64,000 bases of DNA from JBEEOW01 sp041191405 (GCA_041191405.1 JBEEOW010000001.1:124001-188000), one strand, 5' to 3'. Counted from the first letter of the stretch, positions 25,798 to 35,907 are shown. Notes: a model not told the origin generated them from the sequence alone. Program-made: numbers and translations.

Positions 25798-26697
25798 TTG
25801 AAAAAACTGTATTCAAATATCGTTTTGCTTATTTTACTTTTAATATGCTATAAATCAATAGCAAATGAATCGGTTGTAAAAATTGAATTACAATTTGATT
25901 CTACTAAAATTCAAATTGGAAAGCCATTTAAAGCAACTTTGGTTTGTAAACATAGTGCTAAACTCGATTTATTAATGCCTGATAGTATTTATAATTTTGA
26001 GCCATTTTTATGTTTGAATAAAAAAGAGTTTGAAACAAAAACAATTAATTCTATTAGTACTGATAGTGTAATTTATTCATTAACAACGTTTTCTATTGAT
26101 TCTATACAGAAACTTAAATTACCTGTTTGGTATTTTAATAATGATGATACTACTATTCAACTAAGTAATGAATGTTTTATTTTTTTAAATAAAACAATAA
26201 ATCAGGACAATAGTAATGTATTAAAGGCAGATACTCAGTATGTGCCTTTGAGTCAGACATTTGATTATGTATTTTGGTTAACAATTTTTGTTGTAATTTT
26301 ATTTATACTGTTTGTAGCTTTTGTATTTTTTGGAAAAGGTATCAAAAAACAATTCTTTTTGTATTTAGGTAAATTAAACTTTGATAGGTTTTTAGCCGAT
26401 TTTGAGCGAAAATCAATCACCTTGAGTAGAAATCATTCAACCTCAGACTTGGATAAATTGCTAGGAATTTGGAAAAAATATTTAGAAGAAATTACTCAAA
26501 AACCAATCAAAACATTTACTTCAAAAGAAATTGCTGAATTTATTGAAAATGAGAGTCTTTACAATGCGTTATCCAAAATTGACAGAGCCATTTACGGAGG
26601 AGAATTTACAGAGGAAATAATCTCTAATCTTACTATTTTGAAAATAGTAGCCAAGGAATATTATCTCAAAAAACAGGAGGAGGTACGCAATGCTTAA
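25798..26697 (+). CDS. BatD-like membrane protein of the Bat operon
   Basis: 299 residues. A TTG at 25798 is the start: it follows the previous stop by one base and creates the signal peptide MKKLYSNIVLLILLLICYKS, while no ATG precedes the conserved region. Residues about 25-150 are an extracytoplasmic beta-rich domain beginning VVKIELQFDSTKIQIGKPFKA, as in BatD-type proteins. One membrane segment lies at about 159-180 (VFWLTIFVVILFILFVAFVF), with a cytoplasmic helical tail of about 115 residues. Sequence conservation of this family is low, so the name rests mostly on topology and on its position between DUF58 and BatA genes. Confidence 0.7.
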   Translation: MKKLYSNIVLLILLLICYKSIANESVVKIELQFDSTKIQIGKPFKATLVCKHSAKLDLLMPDSIYNFEPFLCLNKKEFETKTINSISTDSVIYSLTTFSIDSIQKLKLPVWYFNNDDTTIQLSNECFIFLNKTINQDNSNVLKADTQYVPLSQTFDYVFWLTIFVVILFILFVAFVFFGKGIKKQFFLYLGKLNFDRFLADFERKSITLSRNHSTSDLDKLLGIWKKYLEEITQKPIKTFTSKEIAEFIENESLYNALSKIDRAIYGGEFTEEIISNLTILKIVAKEYYLKKQEEVRNA

Positions 26698-27754
26698 AGC
26701 TTTTTTAGAACTTGCAGATGCTATTTTGGATATAAATCAGTGGTTTAGCATTGATTTATTGAAAAGTTTCCATTGGGAACAAAAACTGTTTTTGTATTTA
26801 ATTCCTTTTGTACCATTGCTTTTTGTGTTGAAATGGTTGTTTAGTTTACAAAGTAAACAAAAATTAGTTTTTTCATTTTTCAAGAAACAAAATGTTGGTT
26901 TTCAGACCTCTTGGATTGTGTATTTGAGGTTTTTACCAGATATAATTTTTACTCTTTTTGTAGTAATGATTTTAATAGCACTCGCCAGACCGCAGCAATT
27001 AACTAAAAAAGTTCAACAAGCATCAGAAGGGATTGAAATTGTGTTGGCTTTAGACATTAGCGAATCAATGTTAATTGAAGATTTTCAACCTAATAGACTT
27101 GATGTTGCTAAAAAAGTAGCAACAAATTTTATCAACGGTCGAAAACATGATAGAATAGGAGTGGTGGTGTTTAGTGGAGATGCTTTTTCGCTTTGTCCGT
27201 TAACGAATGATTATAAACTTTTAAAACATTCTGTAAATGGGATTTATAGTAAAATGATAAAAACATCAGGTACAGCCATTGGAAATGCTTTAGCAGTGAG
27301 TATTAATAGATTAAGAGAAAGTAATGCCAAATCAAAAGTGATAATTTTGATTAGTGATGGAGCCAATGTAGAAGGTAAAATTGACCCAAGTACTGCTGCA
27401 AAATTAGCCCATGCTTATAACATAAAAATTTACTCAATTGGTATAGGTAAAGATGGAGATGTACCTTACAAAGATGAAAAAGGAGAGGTGCATCAAATTA
27501 AAAACACTATGGATGAAAGTACTTTACGTGAAGTTTCGTACTTGACTCAAGGACAGTATTTTAGGGCAGGAAGTAGAGAGGTGTTGACTACAATTTTTGG
27601 CAAAATAGATAAAATGGAAAAAGCCAAAATAACAGAAACTTCCTATCTTGATACTAAAGATTATTACTACTATTATCTTAAAATAGGTATTACTATCTTT
27701 TTACTTTGGCTTTTATTAAAATCTACTTTTATTAGTAACCCATTGGAAGACTAG
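26690..27754 (+). CDS. batA: BatA-type von Willebrand factor A membrane protein
   Basis: 354 residues. Membrane segments lie near residues 28-46 (FLYLIPFVPLLFVLKWLF) and 75-100 (LPDIIFTLFVVMILIALARP) and at the C-terminus near 325-345. Between them is a VWA domain with an intact metal site: VLALDISESMLIEDF (DxSxS), the Thr in MIKTSGTAIGNAL, and VIILISDGANVEGKID. Topology and order match BatA of Bacteroides and relatives, known from work on aerotolerance. It overlaps the preceding gene by 8 bp. No batB or TPR gene follows; the operon ends here, followed by the inverted repeat and convergent ytxJ. Confidence 0.9.
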   Translation: MLKAFLELADAILDINQWFSIDLLKSFHWEQKLFLYLIPFVPLLFVLKWLFSLQSKQKLVFSFFKKQNVGFQTSWIVYLRFLPDIIFTLFVVMILIALARPQQLTKKVQQASEGIEIVLALDISESMLIEDFQPNRLDVAKKVATNFINGRKHDRIGVVVFSGDAFSLCPLTNDYKLLKHSVNGIYSKMIKTSGTAIGNALAVSINRLRESNAKSKVIILISDGANVEGKIDPSTAAKLAHAYNIKIYSIGIGKDGDVPYKDEKGEVHQIKNTMDESTLREVSYLTQGQYFRAGSREVLTTIFGKIDKMEKAKITETSYLDTKDYYYYYLKIGITIFLLWLLLKSTFISNPLED

Positions 27755-27762
27755 ATAGTAAA

Positions 27763-27886
27763 TTAATAATTAGTAATTAATAATTGATAGTTTTAAGTAC
27801 TATTTTTTTTCACGTTGAAAACGGTTCAATGACCTTGTCAATCCTAAATTTTAAAATTTTACTAATTATTAATTCCTAATTATTAA
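27763..27886. repeat. inverted pair of TAATTAATAATTA-type dispersed repeat
   Basis: Left arm 27763-27785 and right arm 27864-27886 are inverted copies with one mismatch in 23 bp. They fill the space between the convergent genes batA and ytxJ. The same word occurs in front of smc at 7587-7622. The 78-bp middle is unique sequence. Confidence 0.75.
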
Positions 27887-27890
27887 TTAA

Positions 27891-28223
27891 TCAAGCGTAT
27901 TGTTTTATTGAATCATAACTAATTGCAAGATGCGATGCATTAAAAACACTTTTACCATTTTTTACAATAATCAATTGAGGCGATTCGTGAAAAACGTTAA
28001 AATCTTCAGCAATTTTATTTGAAATATCTCTATAAGCAATTAAATCAAGGTAATATGCTTGTACATTTGGCACTTCGTCTTGTTTGAAATTACGTTCAAT
28101 TCTGCCCCAAGCAGTAGAACTAATTGAGCAGCGAGTACTATGTTTAAAAATTACAGCAGTTTTATAAGCTGGTAAATTTTTTATTTCTTCAAGTTGGTTT
28201 AGGTCAGTTAATGGAGTCCACAT
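27891..28223 (-). CDS. ytxJ: bacillithiol system redox-active protein YtxJ
   Basis: 110 residues, thioredoxin-like fold. The active-site region FKHSTRCSISSTAWGRIERN near residue 25 has a single-Cys motif (RCSIS) rather than CxxC, as in YtxJ. Later features are ISNKIAEDFNVFHESPQLIIV near 68, with the cis-Pro of thioredoxin folds. YtxJ proteins are monothiol bacilliredoxins that remove bacillithiol from proteins, and bacillithiol is made by many Bacteroidota. On the minus strand TAATTTTG (plus 28264-28271) could be its -7 element. It is alone and convergent with batA. Confidence 0.92.
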   Translation of the reverse strand: MWTPLTDLNQLEEIKNLPAYKTAVIFKHSTRCSISSTAWGRIERNFKQDEVPNVQAYYLDLIAYRDISNKIAEDFNVFHESPQLIIVKNGKSVFNASHLAISYDSIKQYA

Positions 28224-28576
28224 AAGATAAAAGGATTTAAAATAGTTGAATTATTAAGCTTAACAAAATTACTCAATTTTAGTTTCTAAAAGGGATTTTA
28301 ATTTGGGTAATTATTTGAATCAGATGTTCATTATATTATTGATATTATTTTCAATATTTGAATATAATATTTTCTTTATAAATATTGTATCATATAGACT
28401 TGTTAAAGCCTCTTTGTTGAAATAGAAACGTAATCAAGTAAAAGATTAAAGAGAATTCATTTTTGGGTTCTCATTTTATTATATATATACTAATGTATTA
28501 ACAAATTTATTTATTTTTTTCAACTGATTTATAAAAGTTTGACAAAATATACCACCATTTTATTAGCTTTGTTTTT
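28224..28576. other. 353-bp intergenic region between divergent ytxJ and kinase genes
   Basis: AT-rich and without a coding frame on either strand. It holds the predicted promoters of both flanking genes: TAATTTTG for ytxJ on the minus strand (28264-28271) and TTTG-N22-TAGCTTTG for the kinase (28538-28571). A weak GAGAA/TTCTC hairpin lies at 28451-28472. The length is large for two promoters, so extra regulatory sites are possible, but none is recognisable. Confidence 0.6.
28538..28571 (+). promoter_or_regulatory. predicted promoter of the membrane histidine kinase gene
   Basis: TTTG at 28538-28541, then 22 bp, then TAGCTTTG at 28564-28571, a good match to the Bacteroidota consensus. The ATG starts only 5 bp after this element, at 28577, so the transcript would be leaderless or nearly so. 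Confidence 0.6.
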
Positions 28577-31500
28577 ATGATTTACCAACAAACAAAATTA
28601 CTTATTTGGGGACTTTTAAGTATTGCTTTGGCAGTACTGTTGGTTGTTTTTATTGATTATTTGCCTTCAAGTACTGATTATACTTACCATACGCAAACAA
28701 TTAGTAGTAAGGTTAATGACCGACTTAGATATATCGCTAGTCAGAATGAAAAAATTAAACGTGATATTAACGATTCGGAGTTTATTAATTTTACCAATGT
28801 AGTTCAGCCTTTTAAGTATCCGTACTTTATTTATGAAAATAATAAACTTAAGTTTTGGTCAGATTACAAGGTTTTTCCTGCTTATAACAAGCTGATTGGT
28901 AAATACAAATACAAAATTTTCGAAAATGATAAAGGTAAATTCTTGATTTCGAGAAAGGCTTTTAAGGCAAATAATGGTAAATTTTATGAAGTATATTTTT
29001 TATTACCTCTTAAAATTCAATATGAAATTGAAAATAATTACCTAAAATCTGGTTTAAATCCTGAAATTTTTGTTCACTCCAATATTGTATTAAGTGATGT
29101 TGGTATCAAAGATAAATACAACATTTACTCTGAACAGGGTGATTACCTTTTTTCACTTGAATATAGCCTTGATATTGAAAATAATCATGATAGAACACTT
29201 TGGTTATCAATTACATTTTTATTGTTTTTGGTTGGGGTTTCTCTAATTGGTTATTTTGTTTACTTATTAATAATTGAATACCATAGTAAAGAACTTTACG
29301 AAAAAGCTTTTCTTGTTGCATTTTGTACTTTATTTAGTATTAGATCTTTAATGCTGTATTTTAATTTTCCTTATTTTTTAGTTGAATGGGATATTTTTAA
29401 TCCACAATTATATGCAGCTTCAATTTGGAGTCCAACGGTTGGCGATTTATTTTTAAATCATTTATTTTTATTGGCAATTGTAACCTATTTTTTTAATTAT
29501 TATAGAAAATATCATTTATTTATAGCTGTTGAAAAGCTTGGTGAAAAAAGTAGAATTTTAGTTTCTATTTTTGTTATCGTTGCTATTCAGTTTGCATTGT
29601 TTTTTGTTTGGGGAACAATAAAATCAATTTTTCATAATTCACAAGAAGTACTTGATATCACTAAAAACATTGACCTAAACCTTATTAAAATTATTTTTAT
29701 CATTGTTTTTATATTTTTATCGGCTTCGTTTTTTATTGGTTCTCAAATTGTTGCAAGGATTTTTATCAAAATAAATCCTAATTTGAATGATGATTATTTG
29801 TCTAAAATGTTATTATTCACAGGTTTGCCAATTATTTTTGTTTGGACATTTGTGAACAAATTAAATATTCCTGTAGCGTTTTTAGGATTGGTTTATTTTG
29901 GTTTAGTTGTAAAATACAAATTACCTAAAACCGTAAAATTATTCCGTTACAATACTTATTTGTATTTCTTTTTAACAGCTTTTGTATGCGCAGTTACAGG
30001 TGCATTGGCAGTTTATGAAGTTGATTCTCAAAGAGTAATTAATGACAAAGAAAAGTTTAGTAATTCATTATTAATTGAAAATGATGTTCAAGGAGAATTT
30101 TTATTAAACGAAATATCCGATAAAATTAGAAATGATGGAGTAGTAAAAAGTTTATTAGTAAGTCATCTTGCTGATAAAGATTTGATTATTCAAAAAATTA
30201 GAAAAATATATTTATCAAATTATTTCGATAAATATGAGGTGAATGTAAAGTTGTATAATGTTTTGGGGGATAATTATGGAAACGTAGCAGATAATTATCA
30301 TATTTATAAACGTCAATTTAATAAAAAACAATTTCAAACACCTTATCCTAATTTATTTTATTTAGGTGAAACAAGTAAAAATCCCGTTAGTAAGTACGTT
30401 TGTTTTATTGATGTTGAAAAGGATGGAATTGTAGTTGGTTACATTGTTCTTGATTTAAAGTTAAAGAAGGTTATTCCAAACTCGGTTTACCCTGAGTTAT
30501 TGGTTGATAGCAAGTTTGCTGAGTCAGAAACTCCAGAAGATTATAGTTATGCAATATTTGCTAATAATAAATTACTTTATACTTATGGTGATTTTAACTA
30601 TACAGATAGATTTAATAAATTGATTTATAGTAAGGTAAAGGCTTCAAAAGTACAACAAGAAAATTTTAACGATGTTGATTATGAACATTTACTTATTCGA
30701 ACTTCAAATGATAAGATAATAATAATTTCATCACCTGAATATCCTTTATTTAATATATTTTCAAATTTTTCGTTTTTACTTTTGGTATTGATATTCACTA
30801 TTTTATTTGTGATTATTGTGTTTAGTTTGTACAATAATTACACAAGTAAATTTCAATTAAGTTTATCTGCCAAAATTCAAATTTACCTAAACTTAGCATT
30901 TTTCTTCCCATTGTTTATTGTTAGTATAGCCACTTTAGGTATAATAAGTGCTGATTATAAGGCATATGTAAATGATAGTTTCCTTGAAAGAGCGAAACGA
31001 GTGCGAGTGAATATTGCAGATAAGCTAGATCAATATATTGATAAAAAAATCCCTAAAGAAGAGTTTAATGCTACATTGATGGATTTGGCAAAATACACCG
31101 AATCAGATATTAATATTTACGATACCAAAGGGAAATTAATTTCAACATCTCAGCCAAGTGTGTTTCAGTTGGGTTTACTTTCGGGTTTAATGAACCCAGA
31201 AGCTTATTCAAAAATTGTAGAATTAAAAGGCAGAATTATGCTTTTGAGAGAGCAAATTGGTACATTTCAATTCAATTCAATGTATGCAACAATTAAATCA
31301 CCTGAATCTGGCGAAATGTTAGGTGTTTTAAGTATACCATATTATCACTCAAAACAAGATATTGAAAAGCACTTAGTTGAAGTTTTAAATAACATTATCA
31401 ATATTTTTATGATGGTATTTATAGTGTTTTTATCTATCAGTTTTTTTGCAGTTCGTACTCTTACTGATCCATTAAATTTGATAACTAAAAAAATTAAAAG

Positions 31501-32302
31501 AACTAGTTTTAATGATGATAATGAAGCAATTACTTGGTCATCAAAAGATGAAATTGGTTTACTTGTAGGAGCTTACAATAAAATGTTATTAAAACTTGTT
31601 GAAAGTAAGCGTATTTTATCTCAGAACGAAAAAGAAACTGCATGGCGTGAAATGGCTCAACAAGTGGCACATGAAATTAAAAATCCGCTTACGCCAATGA
31701 AACTTTCCATTCAGCACTTGCAAAGAGCACAAAAAGATGGGAGAGAGGATTTGCCTGCAATGCTTGAAAGGTCGCTGAATAGTTTGTTAAATCAAGTTGA
31801 TACACTGAGTGATATAGCAACTTCGTTTTCGGCATTTGCCAAAATGCCAATTCCCAAAAATGAGAAATTTGATTTGGTGAAACTCTTACAGAGAACCATT
31901 TATTTATATAATAATCATGAGCAAGGTGACGTTAGTTTTGAAACCAATTTACTGGTTTGTCCTGTAGTTTCTGATGAGCAATTGATGGGTAGAATTATTT
32001 CAAATTTAATACTAAATGGTTTGCAATCAGTTACTAATGATAAGCTTGCAACAATTAAAGTAGTGTTAGTTGCCCAAGATACAACTTGGTTATTAACTAT
32101 TACTGACAATGGAAGTGGTATTCCAGAGGAGATTAGGCATAAGGTGTTTTTACCGAATTTTAGTACTAAATACAATGGTTCAGGAATTGGTTTGGCGGTT
32201 GCCAAAAGAGGTGTGGAGCATGCAGGAGGGAAAATTTGGTTTGAAACGGAAACAAATCAGGGAACAACTTTCTTTATAGAGTTACCCAAAACAGATGAAT
32301 AA
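28577..32302 (+). CDS. large NtrY-like membrane histidine kinase
   Basis: 1241 residues. One N-terminal membrane segment (about 8-26) and an extracytoplasmic sensor domain to about 200 precede a block of roughly eight membrane helices between 205 and 475 (LSITFLLFLVGVSLIGYFVY and others). A second soluble sensor lies at about 480-740. Then come two more membrane helices, a dCache-like sensor at about 800-945, a last helix (IFMMVFIVFLSISFFAV) and HAMP. HisKA contains H1032 in QQVAHEIKNPLTPMK, and HATPase_c has NLILNGLQSV, DNGSGIPEEI and GSGIGLAVAKRGVEHAGG. The kinase end resembles NtrY. No response regulator adjoins it. Its stop overlaps the next gene by 8 bp. Confidence 0.9.
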   Translation: MIYQQTKLLIWGLLSIALAVLLVVFIDYLPSSTDYTYHTQTISSKVNDRLRYIASQNEKIKRDINDSEFINFTNVVQPFKYPYFIYENNKLKFWSDYKVFPAYNKLIGKYKYKIFENDKGKFLISRKAFKANNGKFYEVYFLLPLKIQYEIENNYLKSGLNPEIFVHSNIVLSDVGIKDKYNIYSEQGDYLFSLEYSLDIENNHDRTLWLSITFLLFLVGVSLIGYFVYLLIIEYHSKELYEKAFLVAFCTLFSIRSLMLYFNFPYFLVEWDIFNPQLYAASIWSPTVGDLFLNHLFLLAIVTYFFNYYRKYHLFIAVEKLGEKSRILVSIFVIVAIQFALFFVWGTIKSIFHNSQEVLDITKNIDLNLIKIIFIIVFIFLSASFFIGSQIVARIFIKINPNLNDDYLSKMLLFTGLPIIFVWTFVNKLNIPVAFLGLVYFGLVVKYKLPKTVKLFRYNTYLYFFLTAFVCAVTGALAVYEVDSQRVINDKEKFSNSLLIENDVQGEFLLNEISDKIRNDGVVKSLLVSHLADKDLIIQKIRKIYLSNYFDKYEVNVKLYNVLGDNYGNVADNYHIYKRQFNKKQFQTPYPNLFYLGETSKNPVSKYVCFIDVEKDGIVVGYIVLDLKLKKVIPNSVYPELLVDSKFAESETPEDYSYAIFANNKLLYTYGDFNYTDRFNKLIYSKVKASKVQQENFNDVDYEHLLIRTSNDKIIIISSPEYPLFNIFSNFSFLLLVLIFTILFVIIVFSLYNNYTSKFQLSLSAKIQIYLNLAFFFPLFIVSIATLGIISADYKAYVNDSFLERAKRVRVNIADKLDQYIDKKIPKEEFNATLMDLAKYTESDINIYDTKGKLISTSQPSVFQLGLLSGLMNPEAYSKIVELKGRIMLLREQIGTFQFNSMYATIKSPESGEMLGVLSIPYYHSKQDIEKHLVEVLNNIINIFMMVFIVFLSISFFAVRTLTDPLNLITKKIKRTSFNDDNEAITWSSKDEIGLLVGAYNKMLLKLVESKRILSQNEKETAWREMAQQVAHEIKNPLTPMKLSIQHLQRAQKDGREDLPAMLERSLNSLLNQVDTLSDIATSFSAFAKMPIPKNEKFDLVKLLQRTIYLYNNHEQGDVSFETNLLVCPVVSDEQLMGRIISNLILNGLQSVTNDKLATIKVVLVAQDTTWLLTITDNGSGIPEEIRHKVFLPNFSTKYNGSGIGLAVAKRGVEHAGGKIWFETETNQGTTFFIELPKTDE

Positions 32303-35300
32303 TAATTTCATTAAACTACTAGTTTTTATATTTTTTACAATATGCTTAAGTAACTTTTCTTTTGCACAAAAAGAGGTGTTTTATAAAATAAAAACCTTAA
32401 AACAATCATCGCAAAATATTGATACGCTGACCATTGTGCCAGGTTCATTAAAGTTTGTTCAAGTGTATGGAAATGCGCAAACTGATTCAAATTTTGTTGC
32501 CCAACTTTCGGATAAAAATACTTTAATAAATTGGCCACAAGGCGCTGATTCTATTAAAGTTATGTATAAAACGTTCCCATTTAACTTAAATAAACGCTAT
32601 TATATTAGAGATATAAAAAGCTATGATTCTGCAATTTATACTCGTAAAAACTTGTTTTTGGCATCAAATAAAGAAGTAAAAGAAGAACTTTTTGCTACCA
32701 AAGGTTTTACAAAATCGGGGAATATAACAAGAGGGATTTCACTTGGAAATACACAAAATGTATTTGTAAATTCTTCCTTAAACTTGCAAATGGAAGGAAA
32801 TATTAGCGACGAATTAAAATTGATTGCTGCTATTTCCGACCAAAATATTCCTGTACAACCTGATGGAAATACCCAACAAATTCAACAATTTGATAGGGTA
32901 TATGTGCAACTGGAACACAAAAAAGGTACACTTACCGCTGGTGATTTATTAATGAAAAACTTTGATTCTTATTTTTTGAAGTACAACAAAAACGTACAAG
33001 GTGCTTTATTGAAATTCAACTATAATCCTAAAGAAAATATTAAAACAATGTCGGCCGTAGGCATAGCGGTAGCCAAAGGAAAATTTGCCTCAATGATTGT
33101 ACCTGTGAGCGAAGGTATTCAAGGGCCGTATCGTTTACAAGGTCCAAATAATGAACGATTTATTATTGTAATAGCTAATAGTGAAAAAATATTTTTAGAT
33201 GGGGTTCAATTGCAAAGAGGTTTTGATTATGATTATGTAATTGATTATAATTCAGGTGAAATAACATTTACTTCAAGAGTGATCATTACTAAATTTTCTC
33301 GTGTAAGGGTGGATTTTGAGTATTCAGAAAGGAATTATTCTCGAACAAATACCATGTTGCACCACGAGGAAACTTACAAAAATGTGAAAATGTTTTTTGA
33401 TTATTATTCTGAAAAAGACAACCCAAATACACCTATAACGCTTACTTTGTCAACTCCCGAAAAAATTAAGTTATCTGAAATTGGAGATTCGTTATTTTCG
33501 GCTGTTGGTGTAGCTGCTGATTCTGTGGAGTTTAATGCAAATTTGGTTTTGTATAGAGATACAATAATTAATAACGAACGAGTTTTTGTGCACACAACGG
33601 ATGCTACAAAAGCAATATTTAAAGTTACTTTTTCGGAAGTTGGTGCAGGAAATGGAAGTTACAAAAAACTAACTTCATCAACTTCAAACGGCGCTGTTTA
33701 TGAATATGTTGGTCCTAAATTAGGTTCATTTGCCCCAATTAGAATTTTACCAACGCCTAAACTGAAAAAGATGTTTTCTGTTGGTTCTCAAATAACTACA
33801 AGTAAAAATACTATGTTGTATTTTGAAGTTGCAGCCTCTGAAAATGACCAAAATCTATTTTCAACTATTGATGACCAAGATAACAAAGGAAAGGCAGTTA
33901 GAGTTGGGTATAATATCAATCCTATTGCAATAAAAGCCTCTAAATATAAGTTTTTGGCAAATGCTGAATATCAATATTTAGAACGATATTTTACTGCAAT
34001 TGATAGGTTTCGTTCGGTTGATTTTGATAGGGATTGGAGTACAACTACAAACACAACTGTTTCAAATAGTGGTGTTGCAAGTCAACCCAAAGGCGACGAC
34101 CATTGGGGGACATTTCAATTGCAAATAGCAAGTGGAAAATTGGATTTAATTAAATATACCATTTCACTCAGAAATAAATTATACGAAACTGAAGGTGTAC
34201 AACATAGAATTGATTTTAGTAAAAGTTTAACCAAAAAGTTTAAACTAACTTCCAATTATTGGGAGTTACAAAGTGCTAATAAAGTATGGAATTCAACTTG
34301 GAGAAGATTAACTATTAGTCCATATTACAAAGGTAAAAGTTTTGAAAACGGCTACGAGTACAGTGTTGATCAAAATGCAGTAAAATATAAGTTGTTCATC
34401 GACAGTGCAAGTACAGCCATGAATTTTGAGCAACATAAATTTTTTATACGCAAAGCGGATTCAAGTTCAACTAAATACAGCGTTGATTATGCTGTACGTC
34501 GTGATTTTTTACCAAATGTAAATTCAACCGAATTTTCATCTTCTACGCTTGCAAAAACATTGTCTTCAAACTTTAGTAAGGATTTCAAACTTTCACGTTT
34601 TGCTTTTAATTTGGCATATCGTGAATTGAAAAATTTACGTCCAAACTTGACTGAAAAACAATCGCAAAATACATTATTGGGTAGAGTAGATTGGAATTTG
34701 GATTTAATGAAACGAGCCATTCGTTCTGAGTTAACTTACACATCATCAACAGGTAGAGAGTTAAAAAGGCAATATGTTTTTATACCCGTACCCACAGGGC
34801 AAGGAACTTATGTTTGGCAAGATTTAAATGAAGATGGAGTGCAACAAGTGAACGAATATTTTGAAAAAGTGTATAACGACCCTAATGGCGAATTTATAAG
34901 AACACTTGCTCCAACCGACGAATATATTAATGTTTATACTGTGGGTTTAAATTACAGATTAAACTTAAATGCACCTTTTGCTTGGAAAAATGCTGAAAGC
35001 AAAACAAAACGTTTTTTTGCAAGGTTTTCAAATTCTTCATCTTGGCAAGCAGATAAAAAAACTATCTCTGATAATTTAAAAGAAAGGTTTAATCCAATTG
35101 CAAATTACTCAAATTCAGCTCAGTCAATTGATATTTTATCAAACCAAACAACCTTGAGAAGTACTATGTTTTTTAACCGAACAAGTCCGAATTTTGGAAC
35201 AGAAATAGTATATATTAACACCCAACGCAAAGATTTGTTAGTGGCAGGTTTTGAGCAAAAATCGCAAGAAGATATTCAGTTAAATAGCCGAGCAAATATC

Positions 35301-35792
35301 AAGAAAAAAGTAAATTTTAGGTGGAGTGTAGGTCAAAATATTAAAGGAATAAACTCTGATTACTTGGCTGATAGAAATTATAAACTTGAAAATAAGCAAA
35401 TTAAAACAGAACTTTCATTTCAGCCTAGAGATGGAATGCGTCTATCAGGTACATGTAATTTACAATATAAAAAGAATGTTTTTGCTCCAATAAGCAATGA
35501 AAAAGCTGATTTTGTAGATTTTGGTACAGAAATACGAATCAGTAAATTATCATCTAAAACTATTACTTTAAACGCCAAATATATTAATATTGATTATACT
35601 GGAAAGCTCAACTCAATTGTTAGTTATGATATGTTAGAGGCTTTGCAGCCTGGTAAAAACTATACTTGGAATGTTAATTGGCAACAGCGACTAAGTAATG
35701 GGCTTCAACTTACTTTTGTATATGAAGGTCGAAAATCGAAAGACAAAGATATTGTCCATATTGGAAGAATGCAGTTGTCTGCTTTGTTTTAA
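32295..35792 (+). CDS. large predicted outer-membrane beta-barrel protein
   Basis: 1165 residues, signal peptide ending in FSFAQ near residue 25. I recognise the pattern of a Bacteroidota family of unknown function: SGNITRGISLGNTQNVFVNS near 141, AAISDQNIPVQPDGNTQQIQ near 178, and GGTLTAG-like strands after it. Most of the protein is alternating polar/hydrophobic strands, ending in HIGRMQLSALF with a C-terminal Phe, as in outer-membrane barrels. A calcium-loop-like DLNEDGVQQVNEYFEKV starts at D843. The same style of segments occurs in SprA-like proteins, but this one is half that size. Overlap with the kinase gene suggests translational coupling and a shared task. Confidence 0.75.
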   Translation: MNNNFIKLLVFIFFTICLSNFSFAQKEVFYKIKTLKQSSQNIDTLTIVPGSLKFVQVYGNAQTDSNFVAQLSDKNTLINWPQGADSIKVMYKTFPFNLNKRYYIRDIKSYDSAIYTRKNLFLASNKEVKEELFATKGFTKSGNITRGISLGNTQNVFVNSSLNLQMEGNISDELKLIAAISDQNIPVQPDGNTQQIQQFDRVYVQLEHKKGTLTAGDLLMKNFDSYFLKYNKNVQGALLKFNYNPKENIKTMSAVGIAVAKGKFASMIVPVSEGIQGPYRLQGPNNERFIIVIANSEKIFLDGVQLQRGFDYDYVIDYNSGEITFTSRVIITKFSRVRVDFEYSERNYSRTNTMLHHEETYKNVKMFFDYYSEKDNPNTPITLTLSTPEKIKLSEIGDSLFSAVGVAADSVEFNANLVLYRDTIINNERVFVHTTDATKAIFKVTFSEVGAGNGSYKKLTSSTSNGAVYEYVGPKLGSFAPIRILPTPKLKKMFSVGSQITTSKNTMLYFEVAASENDQNLFSTIDDQDNKGKAVRVGYNINPIAIKASKYKFLANAEYQYLERYFTAIDRFRSVDFDRDWSTTTNTTVSNSGVASQPKGDDHWGTFQLQIASGKLDLIKYTISLRNKLYETEGVQHRIDFSKSLTKKFKLTSNYWELQSANKVWNSTWRRLTISPYYKGKSFENGYEYSVDQNAVKYKLFIDSASTAMNFEQHKFFIRKADSSSTKYSVDYAVRRDFLPNVNSTEFSSSTLAKTLSSNFSKDFKLSRFAFNLAYRELKNLRPNLTEKQSQNTLLGRVDWNLDLMKRAIRSELTYTSSTGRELKRQYVFIPVPTGQGTYVWQDLNEDGVQQVNEYFEKVYNDPNGEFIRTLAPTDEYINVYTVGLNYRLNLNAPFAWKNAESKTKRFFARFSNSSSWQADKKTISDNLKERFNPIANYSNSAQSIDILSNQTTLRSTMFFNRTSPNFGTEIVYINTQRKDLLVAGFEQKSQEDIQLNSRANIKKKVNFRWSVGQNIKGINSDYLADRNYKLENKQIKTELSFQPRDGMRLSGTCNLQYKKNVFAPISNEKADFVDFGTEIRISKLSSKTITLNAKYINIDYTGKLNSIVSYDMLEALQPGKNYTWNVNWQQRLSNGLQLTFVYEGRKSKDKDIVHIGRMQLSALF

Positions 35793-35907
35793 AATATTTA
35801 TAAAAAAATCTAATCAAAACTTATTGAGTTTGTACTTATAATTTTAATATCCTTGAAAAAATCTTTTCTTATTGCTAATAAATGATAGTTTTGCAGTATC
35901 AATTAAT

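Noticed and set aside
28451..28472. GAGAA/TTCTC hairpin as a terminator
   Set aside because: Only a 5-bp stem with a weak T tract, and no gene ends just before it.
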